Part shown: positions 23,453-35,100 of the stretch, piece by piece | Layout: every line of letters begins with the position of its first letter | Position numbering within the stretch: the first letter of the stretch is position 1 | NCBI RefSeq assembly: GCF_050908995.1 | Contig: NC_135119.1 | Coordinates: 15,500,001-15,564,000, forward strand | Direction of reading: 5' to 3' | Origin: Andrena cerasifolii | Taxonomy: Eukaryota; Arthropoda; Insecta; Hymenoptera; Andrenidae | Length of the DNA stretch: 64,000 nucleotides | The notes under the pieces: generated by a model | Databases searched by the model: none | Told to the model about the DNA's origin: nothing | What the model saw: only the letters and a program-made list of their open reading frames with translations | Position numbers and translations under genes: made by a program

Positions 23453-24048
23453 GATTAATCCATAGAGTTTAAACGGCTTAATAACTTTCTTCTTTTGTAT
23501 CAAAGGAATCAAGTTAAATTGAGTTATTAATTTTCACAACAATGTTGAGTTCCTTCTACAAATTCATTATCATACTTCAACATGATTTGCGTAATACAGT
23601 AACTTATAAGTATCATAGATTAGACTGAGCACAGAAAGAACGTTTATAACGATTTTGTAATAATGAGAACTTTTATTTTACTTTAGTAATGTTTCATTAC
23701 CGCTTGAGATTGAATAGAAAAAATCTGTTCCGTTCCAATTCACCTGTTTACATTGGATAAAGTCAATAGCGCCATCTGATCCCTTTATTAGGTACACTCG
23801 GCTCAAACGATTGTGGCCGATCGAGATACGATTGTATTCGAGCTTACTAGGGTTGGCTTTTTTACATCGCTAACATTCTATAGTATTTCATGAACGTGGT
23901 GAGGGCACTGCCAAGCCACAGGTTGACGCTATACAAATAATATTATGGTACAAATACAAAAAAGTGTATTGCGAAGATTAACACATAATAAATCTTTCCT
24001 TGAATTTCAAAGAGGTTCTCAAAGAATTGAGGTATTGATTAGGAAAGA
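23453..24048. other. AAR2/GTPBP10 divergent promoter region
   Basis: A 600-bp spacer between two start codons pointing away from each other. No TATA box or other clear element was recognised. It probably holds both promoters and 5' UTRs. Confidence 0.55.
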
Positions 24049-25516
24049 ATGGTTCTATTGACACAAGTTCTGCATTGTGCAAAGAAGGTAACAATGTTAA
24101 TTAAATTTTTCATTCTATAATGGTAAGAATAATTGCAATGTAATTGTACGATAATAAGTATAGAATTTGCTAATGAAAGTAAATTTTAACTACCTGCACA
24201 GTTACCGAGGAAATTCAAGCGTCAAGGATTGATAGATAGTCTACGGATTTATGTAAAAGCAGGTTCAGGAGGATCTGGGCTTCAGCGTTACGGTGGCGTA
24301 GGCGGAGCAGGAGGAAATATATACATTCATTCGGAAGAAGGATTAACGTTGAGCAAAGTTAAATCTAAACTACGAACCGTGAAACTAAAAGCTGGATGTG
24401 GAGGTGAAAGTACTTCAAGGGGAATTATCGGCGCACCTGGAGCAGATTTAAATATAAGCGTTCCAGTCGGTATCACCGTTTACGATGAAAATCAAGTTAA
24501 ACTTGGTAATACATACGATCCAGATTTACACTGAATTTCCTACATTATAGAATTTTATTATAGTTCTATGCACACATATTTATGAAAATGTAGGAGAAGT
24601 AAATTCGGAAGGTGCGAAACTACTGGTCGCAAAGGGTGGGATCGGAGGATGCGAAAGTACAGGATATTGTGGACTTAAGGGCGAGAGTCGAGCCATAATA
24701 CTTGATCTTAAATTAATTGCCGACGTTGGTCTAGTTGGCTTTCCTAATGCAGGGAAAAGCACACTTTTAAGTACAATTTCAAATTCGAAGCCAAAGATTG
24801 CCAGTTATCCATGTAAGGTTTATCAGAGAAGCATATTTAGAAAGTATAAAAGTTTAAATAAATAAGTACATTGTTCTCTTTATTGATTTTACGTGCATGT
24901 ATTTTCAGTCACAACCATAAGGCCACAAATAGGTACAGTAAATTATGAAGATTATAGGCAAATCACGGTTGCAGATTTACCAGGATTAATTGAAGGTGCA
25001 CACGCTAATAGAGGAATGGGCCACAGATTTTTAAAACATATAGAAAGAACGAAATTATTATTATTTATTGTAGACATCAAGGGATTTCAAATTTCTCCGA
25101 AATATAAACACAGGTCCTGCATAGAAACGATACTCCTATTAAACAAAGAGATTGAACTTTACAAACCTGATTTACTAGAAAGACCTGCGATGCTGATAAT
25201 AAACAAAATGGATAAGAAATGCGCAAATGAAATATATAACGATCTGAAGCCAAAGTTGACTAATTTGTCAGATATCGTTTCCGAATTCGACGAAACGATG
25301 CAGCCGGAAAGAGTCTTGCAGTTCGATGATATTTTAACGACATCTTTGATTTCAAAGGATAAAGATAAAATACAAGAAATCAAAGAAAAAATACGAAATA
25401 TTATCGATAAATATGAAGAGAAAACACTCTTCCTTGAAAATACTGATTCGCTAGAAAATAATTTACTTGAAAAATTGAAACGGCAATCGGAACGATATGC
25501 ACCTACACTGATATGA
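24049..25516 (+). CDS. GTPBP10-like mitochondrial Obg GTPase
   Basis: Four exons, 24049-24087, 24202-24505, 24594-24812 and 24909-25516, join in frame to 389 aa (human GTPBP10: 387). A short N-terminus precedes the glycine-rich Obg fold (VKAGSGGSGLQRYGGVGGAG; SVPVGITVYDEN). The G domain follows: G1 GFPNAGKST, switch region TTIRPQIGTV, G3 DLPG in VADLPGLIEGAHANRGMGH, G4 NKMD. The segment LKHIERTKLLLFIVDIKGFQ matches GTPBP10 closely. GTPBP10 assists late assembly of the mitochondrial large ribosomal subunit. Exon 1 was chosen because MVLLTQVLHCAKK joined to LPRKFKRQGLIDSLRIYVKA parallels the human start. It is tail-to-tail with OSGEPL1. Confidence 0.94.
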
Positions 25517-25661
25517 TCCTTTGAAATATATTTCATTATAAGAATGAAAGTTTTTTTTGAAACGATGTATTATACGATCATGCCTTGGTAAACTTCCATA
25601 AAAATGTAATGGTAGTAAATGTTTTTAAATAAGAACAACTGATGCGTTTCTATTAAATTGT

Positions 25662-27997
25662 TTAAAATAGCTTTCTCTTTATTTTTAACCATTCGCATTT
25701 CAAATTTTCACTTTCTACTTTATGCGTCCAGTCTTCTCCTAATGGAGCTTTACTTTGTACACGCACTTGTTCAATTTCGTCTTGATTTCTGAAAACACCT
25801 GTATCTGTAGTCCACCTTTCCATACCATTCCATGCGATCATTATTCCATTATCGGTACACAATTTCGGTGGTGTTCTCACCAAATTATATCCCAATTCTG
25901 TACAAACGATGCCCAATGCTTTGGCCAGATAATTATTACACGCAACCCCGCCAGATACAACCTAGTTAATAAAATAGTATCGAGTTGAAGATTCGAATAA
26001 AAATTCAGAATATCCTTATAGTATGATTGAACGTACCAGCGTTCTCCTATCTTGAGGAAACAATGACAACTTATCGATAAATTCTATTGCTCTCTGAGTT
26101 CTCTGACATATATGGGTTACAGCAGCTAATTGAACTCCTGCGCATAAATTATATACAGAAGGAATTGTCATATCAGCTACTATATTATGTTCTTTTTCTT
26201 CCTTTTCGATATAGTATGTAGCGCTACTTAGCAATCCTGCAAAGCTAAAGTTACAATCGTAATATTTTGTCAGTACAGACTGAAAGGAAAATTGATCGAT
26301 ATCTGTAGCTTTAAGTGCTGCAGTTTCTAACGCGAGTCCTCCGTTTAAAGAGCTAAATTCTGGAATATTTCTCAATTTAAGTCTTCGTGCCACCTACACA
26401 AATTCGGAGGAATAATTAGTTTAAATTATGTAAAGTATAAATGTGTTTGGAAACAATGGAATAGCTATTAAGGGGTCATTCTGGTAATGACGCCGCAAAA
26501 TTCGGCAACATTCAGGCTTTTTTTTCTCAGTGAATACAATGAATAGCACTGTCAAACTTTTCTTTTATTTATTAAGCTACTTGTAATGTATACGGAACAA
26601 TTTTTTAAATACACTTTTAATTGGGTTCTTTCAATGTTATCTGAAATTCAAACTTGAGTCTTTGAAAAGAAATACCTCCCTGGCGGGAGTGATTTCAGTT
26701 CACAGACTCAACTGAAACAAAAAAACCAAGCTGATTCTTAATCATTATGAGTACCGCTATCGCAGGTGCCAGAATTAGCCACGTAAGTCAAAATTTAACA
26801 AAATTGCGCGCATTCAAACTTCAAGTAAGAATGGAAAATTTCGAAACTTGAAGTTTGAATGCGCGCAATTTTGTTAAATTTTGACTTACGTGGCTAATTC
26901 CGGCACCTGCGATAGTGGTACTCATAATGATTAAGAATCAGCTTGGTTTTTTTGTTACAGATTAGTCTGTGAGCTGAAATCACTCCTGCTGTCTTTTTAA
27001 AGGCGCGATTTTGAACTCCAGATAATATTGAAAAAACACAATTAAAAGTGTGTGTAAAAAATTGTTCCATATACATTACAAGTAGCTTAATAAATGGAAA
27101 AAAGTTTGACATTGTTATTCATTGTATTCACTGAGAAAAAAAAGCCTGAATGTTGCAGAATTTTGCGGCGTGATTGGCAGAATGACCCCTTAATAACAAG
27201 ACTTTTACCTTATCAAACATCTCCCCTGGTGCATTATTTATAGTACTACCAAGTAAATAAAATTTATCCACATTTTCAACGATTGCAAGTAGACAATGAC
27301 CTCCAGAAGCCAATAAGACAAGGTAGGGAAACTCGACCTATGAACAAAAATTCAACGTTACTTGTTACTCTTCTGCTGACAGTATCGCATTGGACAACGA
27401 TATTGTTTAACAAACATTTTGCAGCATTCGTGCTGTCAGAGCGTGAGCTTCCATATGATGTATAGGTATGAAAGGTTTCTTCCCAATTTTTGCTAAAGAT
27501 TTCCCAAATCTTGTTCCAATCTCAAGGGACATAGGAAGGCCAGGTTTCACGGTTGTAGCCACCGCATCTATATCCTTCAACTTCAAATTCGCCGATATCA
27601 ATGCGTCCTCGCAAGTTCTTGTAATATTATTGGCATGCATCGTCCGTGCAAACGAAGGAATTATTCCTCCAAAACTGAGGATAATAAAATAATTGTTACA
27701 AATCCAATAGAAGCATTTTCTTTCCTAAAAATGATATATCGTAACTAACAACATAAATTACTTCAAATGAGTAAGATGTTGGGACCTAATAGCTTCACCT
27801 AATATGGTTCCTGTGTTGTCAACAATTCCACAACCTGTTTCATCGCAGCTAGATTCTATTCCTAATATTATAGCTGGTTTATCGTGGAAACATTTCTGAG
27901 AAAATTTTAAATCACGCTGTCGCCGGTACGGTAGTGTGCCATTATTTAAACTGCGCCTCGATAGGCATTTGTGAAATAAACACATGTTCCACGACAT
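25662..27997 (-). CDS. OSGEPL1/Qri7-like mitochondrial tRNA t6A transferase
   Basis: Exons in transcript order are 27762-27997, 27416-27674, 27209-27337, 26037-26393 and 25662-25961; the product is 426 aa (human 414). After an Arg-rich N-terminus suited to mitochondrial import comes the Kae1/TsaD fold: AIILGIESSCDETGCGIVD, metal-binding HHMEAHALTAR, ASGGHCLL, NNAPGEMFDKVARRL, VVSGGVACNNYLA and LCTDNGIMIAWNG. The enzyme transfers the threonylcarbamoyl group to A37 of mitochondrial tRNAs that read ANN codons. The 815-bp third intron contains a large palindromic TTAA element. The gene is convergent with GTPBP10, also a mitochondrial translation factor. The start is the first in-frame ATG. Confidence 0.94.
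26468..27193. mobile_element. Long palindromic TTAA-flanked element in an OSGEPL1 intron
   Basis: TTAA lies at both ends (26468-26471 and 27190-27193), followed inward by mirrored GGGGTCATTCTG and CAGAATGACCCC. The two arms, about 350 bp each, are inverted copies for almost the whole length, with shared blocks such as gacgccgcaaaattc, caggcttttttt and gtaagtcaaaatttaac. The centre is an almost perfect hairpin stem near 26780-26895 with a loop at 26828-26842. There is no coding frame. Target site and ends suggest a piggyBac-type foldback. Confidence 0.85.
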
Positions 27998-28172
27998 TGC
28001 TTCACGAAATTAGATTTAATTCTCCTTTTATTTGTATTATTTTAAACAAGCTTTTTAAAAATTGAATGCAACATTGAGTATGCATTTATTTGTGTAAATA
28101 TATAAATTAATATTGTGATTACGTCAAGACCACATTAATATATACATAATTAAGTTGTTTTTACATTCTACT

Positions 28173-29068
28173 CTACTGAATCTCAACTCTCAAGGTCTCA
28201 AGAGTTTCATCTAATAGGGATATCTGCATGTAGTGATCCTCTACGCAGTCTAGGCAATCATCGGAACAACGTGTATCTTCGCTGATAGGTTGCCGCGATT
28301 TGGAGCAAACGCGGAAGTAGACAGAGAAAGAAACTGTAAAAAAGAAAGAGACAGAAATACTGATAGAAAGAGACAGAAATACTGATAGAAAGAGGCAGAA
28401 ATACTGATAGAAAGAGGCAGAAATACTGATAGAAGGAGACAGAATGCAACCAAACACCTCCAGGCACCCCAAAATTCTAAGACAGAATTTTAAGTGGTTT
28501 TACGAGACTAGCCGCTGCCCGCTGAACGAAATTTGGCACGCAGATGTGGAAGGAAAAGTTAAGCTATTTACTATATTCGCCTGGCCTAACTGTAGTTTTG
28601 AAAGATATTGAATGCAATCACAGGCTCACGTACGCCTTTTGAGTTCAAGTGTCAGTTATTAATATTGTACGAGCACGTTCGAAAAACTGGCAAGGAAAAA
28701 CCCTCGAGAAGCACAACGCGCTCTACGTGCTTACGAGTCCTGGCAATAAACTCTTCCTCGTCCTCTGTTTCGATCTCGCTTAAAACCTTCCAGATGTGCT
28801 GCTCGCTTCGAACCCGCATGCCTACAATAAATCTTTCCGCTACAAAGGATTTTGAATTACGCTCTTACATCAAAACTTGATATCCCTATGTCTTATAGCT
28901 AACTTCACATAACACACAGATTGACACCATTCGCAAATCGCAACGCTTTGCGTTCGATATTGGATTCGAAGTCAATTCGAGAATTCGATGTGGGTACAAA
29001 GTCGGATGTCGGATATATCGAAAATGGCAATCGATATGACCCACCGCAACTTGCTGTCTCGTAGCCAT
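28173..29068 (-). CDS. Possible small uncharacterised protein (108 aa)
   Basis: A tentative three-exon model: 29041-29068, 28702-28839 and 28173-28333. Both junctions are phase 1 and joining gives 108 aa. Visible pieces are MATRQQVAV, then EQHIWKVLSEIETEDEEEF, RTRKHVERVVLLE, and a C-terminus with CSDDCLDCVEDHYMQ and DETLETLRVEIQ. An AATAAA on this strand at 28085-28090 follows the stop. The third exon is preceded by a strong pyrimidine tract (a 22-bp minisatellite) and TTTTTTACAG. The donor GAGG|GTTTTT of exon 2 is weak. I do not recognise a family and assign no function. Transcript data would decide it. Confidence 0.4.
28341..28444. repeat. 22-bp minisatellite
   Basis: About 4.7 tandem copies of a purine-rich 22-bp unit (agaaagagacagaaatactgat and one-base variants). 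Because 22 is not a multiple of 3, it is unlikely to be coding. On the minus strand it forms the pyrimidine-rich sequence just upstream of the proposed last exon of the small gene. Confidence 0.85.
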
Positions 29069-29134
29069 CACAGATTGCAGGCTTTCACATAATCAAGCAT
29101 AAGACACATACATAAATCGGGAAGTGCACGTACC

Positions 29135-32100
29135 ATGTCGGAACAGTAAGGCATTTTCTTCTTTCAATATGGAAACTAGATATTTTTGTATCCTTTTTAT
29201 ATTTACCATAGTTGCATATAGCTATTTTACATAATCGCATGTTCCTTATGCTTCTTATGAAAACAAATTTTGATTATTCTAATAAAAATTTAGGTTAGAG
29301 TTACCACCGCTTCTGTTAATGACGTATATTGCGTTTTATCAAGCGTCATTCATTGCATCCCCTTTTCCTTTAGCTCAGTTGTTCGTTACGCGTTATGTAT
29401 CACATTTCTCTCTAGAAAATCTATTTCCTGCAAGCCATTAATGAAATTCGATAAACACGAAAATATCGTTTCCGTACATTCTATTTCTTTAACTAACGTA
29501 TTCTTCAAACATTTTCCCGATATAAATCATACGTTTTAGTGTATCTTATAAATTTTCTTTACAAATTAAGATAATAGCGCTCGGAGTAGGGAATTTCTTC
29601 ATGCGATGTATTTGTAATTTAATTGTATTTATACGAAGAAGTTAAAAGATAAAAAAGCATATATACACGAAACGTGATTCCTTCTTAAATAATAGACTGA
29701 TTTTACATAATCCAAAGGTATAAAAGTGAAATTTTCAGCTGCTGAGAATAAAGTTAACGTTATTGTTTACAACTCTAAAATTATCATTTCCTTTTTAAAG
29801 TCTTTGATAATTATTCGTTTGTCCAGCGATGATACTTTATTGGACGAAGATCTTGGGGACGAAGAATATGATTTGGGCAACGACGAGGAAGAAGCTTTGT
29901 TGGCAGACGACTATGAAGTGGAGAGGGTGAGCATATTGATGGACCATTATTTTGTTATTAAATGAGAATTAGCACATCGTTGTATGCCATACGGCATATA
30001 TTATACGGTATTAGCTTGTGTTATAATTTAGTTTATAATTGTTTTAATGACTTCAGTTCCGATCGAAAGTTCAAAGGTCGTTTAATCCATTTATGGTTAT
30101 GAAATTATGAAATTATTCTGGACAAATTTTCTCGCGAGGCAATTAATTATTTAACATAAATGGGTTGAATTCGGTATAATTTATCTTCGTATACTATATA
30201 AATGATGTATTTCAGCATGCAGGGTGATAATTCGATACTATCCATTTCATTTATTTATTTCTGTCTTTGTTGTGCTGTATGTTGTAGCTATGATAGCTGA
30301 TCCAAAAATTATAACTTCACATTTCATTTCTATCCTATAGCAATGTTATTAAATTTCAGTAATCTTCCCTTGTACAATAAATAGTCACTTTGCGCCTGGC
30401 GTTTACATATTAAAGCGATAACTAAAACATTTCATTTACGATATCAGCAGTGCTAGGAAGAAATATAAAATTCTAAAGTTTCCCAAGACGATACACATAT
30501 TTTATTATACTCGTAGTCTTACACGTTATATGCTCCTTGTAACAGATACTACAGAAAGTTCGAATTACATGCGTGAAAATTAGTAAACTTCCTTGTGTAG
30601 GTGAGAATTCAGTGTTCCGCAAAAGTATCGAATACTAATTTCTATCCTGTAGAATTTATTGTCAGATCTATTCGTTTTATTGTGAAAAAGAAGCATTGAA
30701 ACATATCGAAAAACTGATATATGAATTATGTAACATAAAAGACATATCATACTTGGAAGTAGCTTGCGCAGGGAAAAGGAAAGATAATCAATCGTGAACT
30801 ACTGCTCGTGTTTATTATAAATCATTTTGTTATTCTATGTGCATTGTATTTTACTCGTATAATGAATATATATATAATACTCGATTCATTATCAATTCCA
30901 TCTTTTTTCATCGACTATTCTGAATTTCTTACTTATTTCTATGGAGGAAGTTTTATAAATGACGGGGTATTAAAAATCTTAGTTCCATAAGATTTCTTAT
31001 TCGATTATGTTACCTGTGCATTTGATATCAGTTGATTAAATGCTTCGATGCATATTTCTTTTCCCCTGTCTTTTGCAAAAGACGTTTTACTTATCGAACA
31101 CTTTAAACAGAAGCAATATTGATAGTAGTTAAAACAACTTTGTTAATATGCCATTCGCACCATTTCAACAAATCATAGTTGGACATGTTACTGGATTCTG
31201 TTATTGACAATGTATATAACTGAATAGCATAATTGTTCCAAATAATGTGTTCAGGTATAAACATTCTTACGATAAAGAATGTTTTAATGAATGTTCTTAT
31301 ATGTAAAGGGTGTAATTTACATATTTTTATACATCAAGTTTCAAATGCCTTGTGAAATAAAATTCAATTAAAATCGACCGGATCCACTCGGACTGTAGAT
31401 TTTTTTTTTGTTTTTCTGTTTTGGCCAGTTTCTTATGACGTTGAATGCAATTGTAAAGTAATCATTCTATAAAGTCGTTAGAAAATTAGGAATGAGAATA
31501 AGGTCTGTATAGATATAGTAATTTCAGGACAATAGAACTCTATGTATTACGAATACTTTCATTAAAACGTTCGTGTATCGTATAAAAATATGAGTCGAAC
31601 ATACGATTCACTTGTAACGATAAACTGGTACTGTAAGAAGAAATAATATTGTTCGTGTTTACCAAGAGAATTGTACCAATTTTCTTAGCGTTTAAGGTTA
31701 TGTATCTACTTTTATTTGCATTGGAAAAGAAGAGGCAGCAGTATGGAATATTTCAAAGATTGAAAAACGGAAGTTTTTACTAAGAAAATTGTATGCGTGA
31801 AAGAAAAGTTGGAATGTTGACAAATTGTATAAGCGTCATGTGTAAACTGAACGGAAAATATTTGACTGTTACGTTATATGCCATGCTGCTACGATCCGAA
31901 GCTGTAATACATTGTACAATACGTTTATAATGATTCCAAGTATCGTTAAGTATAAGCTATACTGTCACTTAATGTCACATAAAACAGTACTTCATTAAGT
32001 ACACCCTAATTAAGTACCCACCATGATATCGCGTATCACCTCATAAATGATTAGTTTTATATATGTATATGCATACATACATGTATTTGACATTGATCTG

Positions 32101-35100
32101 CATGCCTTATAATCATGTTTAACGGTGAGCATTATCGAGATATTTGCGATGAGATTTCATTAATAGACTTAGCAAATAATATCCAAGAGAATTGGCAAGG
32201 AAGACTCCGAGCGTCAGAGGTTTGACATGATATTTAGAATTGTGGCTCCATATCCAAAAGTCGTATAATACGTTCGCTTTAGTGACTCACAGAGGAGTAA
32301 TTTCTTACGCACTCATATACATAGTTATGTTAATTAAGAATAGATTGTAACGACCTCGGCTAAATATCATACTTTCATTACAAATATTTGGCAATTTAAT
32401 TCCCTGAGCAGCAGAATAGCTATAAGGGAGAAGAGGAAACAGACGATGTACTGGACTTAGGAGTTACCGACGCGCTCGACGACTTAGATGGCGAAGATGA
32501 AAATATAGAATGTAGTAGAAGCAAGACCAATAGAAGTAATGAGAATGATTTTTATGAAGATGGAGATCACCTAGAGGTTCAATCGAAATATTACGAGCAA
32601 GATGAAATTAATGAATACAAACACGAGCAGACGCGTCAGCACGATGAACACTCCGCAGGCGATAGCATTAACACTTCTAGTAATATCGGAAAGGGTGATT
32701 TGCGGGAGAAGTTGCAGAAAAATGCAAAGCTCTACATTGGAAATGGACAAGGAATAGAAGACGATGAGTGCGAAGAGGCCAAGGAGAGGAGGAACAGGTT
32801 CCAAAACGAGAGAACCATAGTTTCGCCAAAAATGAACAATAATATACCGGATACTTTGGAAAATGTGGTCACATCTGAACCATCCAAGTTGGCATTCAGC
32901 AGAGGCCGCGGAAGAGGTCGAAGCGCAAGAGGAGGAACCCGTGGAGGAAGATTTAATACACAGAATTCTGGAAATTTTAACCCGAGGTACTTGAAACTTA
33001 ATCCTTCGTAGCATTTTTCTAATATTCTCTTGTAATAATCGCTCCTCCATGTGCGATCTCTTCTAATATTTATAAAATCTATCGTCATGTGCCAGGTTCA
33101 GCAATGCACGCAACTCGAACTTCGATAATCAACCACCACCGTGTAGGCCACCACTGCTTGAAACCAGGCCACCGTTTTTACTTGGGGTACCAAACAATGT
33201 ACAAAATCAGCAGATTATTTATCAGCAACCAAATTCTCAAGTACAACCTTTCCAGCATTATTCTCCGAACGGTTCACTGCAGGGTCCTACACATTTTGTA
33301 GATAATAGGCCGCAGTTCAATCCTAACCAATTTCAAGGTCAAATGGGTCCGCGCGTAATCGGGCCACGGTTAGATTATGGACCTCGAGGTGGCTTGGCAG
33401 GCTCCCTTGGCTCGCTAGGCTCGCTCCAAGGACCGTCTTACAATCATCCGTCGAACCAACCATCGTATGTCCAAATTCAGCCGGGTGCTTTTCAAAGTTC
33501 AGGCGTGCTCATACAAGAGAACCAAGCGCGACTGATGCAGAATAATCAAGGTCCCTTGTTGCAAGGGAATCCTGGAGGATCGCTCCTTGGAAATTTGAAT
33601 CCATTAGTACCTGGCACTCCGACGGCGTTGTTACAGGGGAATCAGGCATTACCAATGCAAGGATTTCCGCGACAAGGTTCTTCGCAAGGGCCACCCATCA
33701 ATCATCCTAACATACAAATATCCAATCAGTCGCCCTTCGAGAATAGACCGCATTTCCAAGAACCTCAGTTTGAAAACCGACCTGTTTACGATTCGAGGTC
33801 CGGCTACCCCGATCAAGTATCTACCAGCCAATTTAATACTAATACGCTACCGGTACCGCAACAGTCCGCTTCCAATGTACCCAATGTACCTTTACCTCCA
33901 GGGCACAAGATTTTAATCAATCCTCACTTTCGAGGTGCCGTTCAATCAACCACCGATGGTAAGTGCTCAAAATTAATTACCCAATTGCTATTGATCGTCC
34001 ACCCAACTACATATTACATAATGGCTGCTATATACAGACAAATTTTTTTCATCCGTTGTATACAGCACGACTCCTATGGGATTCCGCTCAACAACAAGCA
34101 CCGCTGTCATCCCAAATTCCTAGTGGTCAGTTCTCCCAACCTTATCAGAATCAAAGTTCATACAATCAAAGCCAACAAGGGCCGCCGCAGTACCAGCAAA
34201 ACTATCAACAGAACAAGAGCGATGTATGTATCGATAAATATTTTATCAGAGACGTAAATCTTTATAGGTATATACTTTAACTTTAAATGATTCTGCATAG
34301 GATCCGTATGCCTACTTTTCTGACGTATGGCAAGAGAATAAACCACAGAAAAGTCAGGCTGGAAGCCCAAATAAACAGCAGTACCCTTCGGGAGGAGCTA
34401 ATTACTCGCGAGAGAGTAACTACGAATGCAGCTCCAAGTATAAATCGGATCAGTGGGATCAAAAAGACAATTACCAAGAGGTGAATAGAATCTGACTAAT
34501 CAGCATTTGCTTCAAACTATTTAGCTTAAAACATTATAAAGAATTATTTATTCCTTACGAAATAATGCACATTAGGATCACAGAGGAATTCATCAGAATT
34601 ATCGGGACAGGGATTTACCATCGAAAAGTCGAAGCGATCATGCTCCGAAAAGTAGGGCACCCTCCTCGAACGCGTATCGTGATAGCCACGATCAGAATCA
34701 TACACAAAAATCTCTAAGCAACAGACCTGCGAATGCTTCCATAAGAGGCAGATTACCGCAGAAAAGGATTTCCGATCCAATAGATAGACCTTTACGTGAC
34801 TTGAGTCCAAAGAGAATGAAACCTAGCAATAGAAATCTCCAACAAGTACAAACAGTGGATATGTTAAATAACGCGAATAATGAAAAGAAGGTGTGTTTCA
34901 GTTCGATCTTTCTCTTTTACTTCCGATTCTTTCGGTTCTTTAAAAAAAATCTTTTAGGACGAAGATAATGATCCGGAAATGCAGGAATACAGAAAAAAGA
35001 TGGAAGAACAGAAGCGGCTTAGGGAAAAAATTCTACGCGAAAAGGAGAACAGGCGAAAAATGGCTGCAATGGAGAAACAAAATGAAGAAGCGAAAAACGA

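Noticed and set aside
28250..28472. Ser/Phe/Leu/Tyr-rich frames resembling a membrane protein
   Set aside because: Products of the 22-bp minisatellite read in three frames; not a protein.
32571..33088. 159- and 118-codon minus-strand frames
   Set aside because: Antisense of the low-complexity RBM33 exon; hydrophobic appearance arises from reverse-complemented acidic and RG codons.
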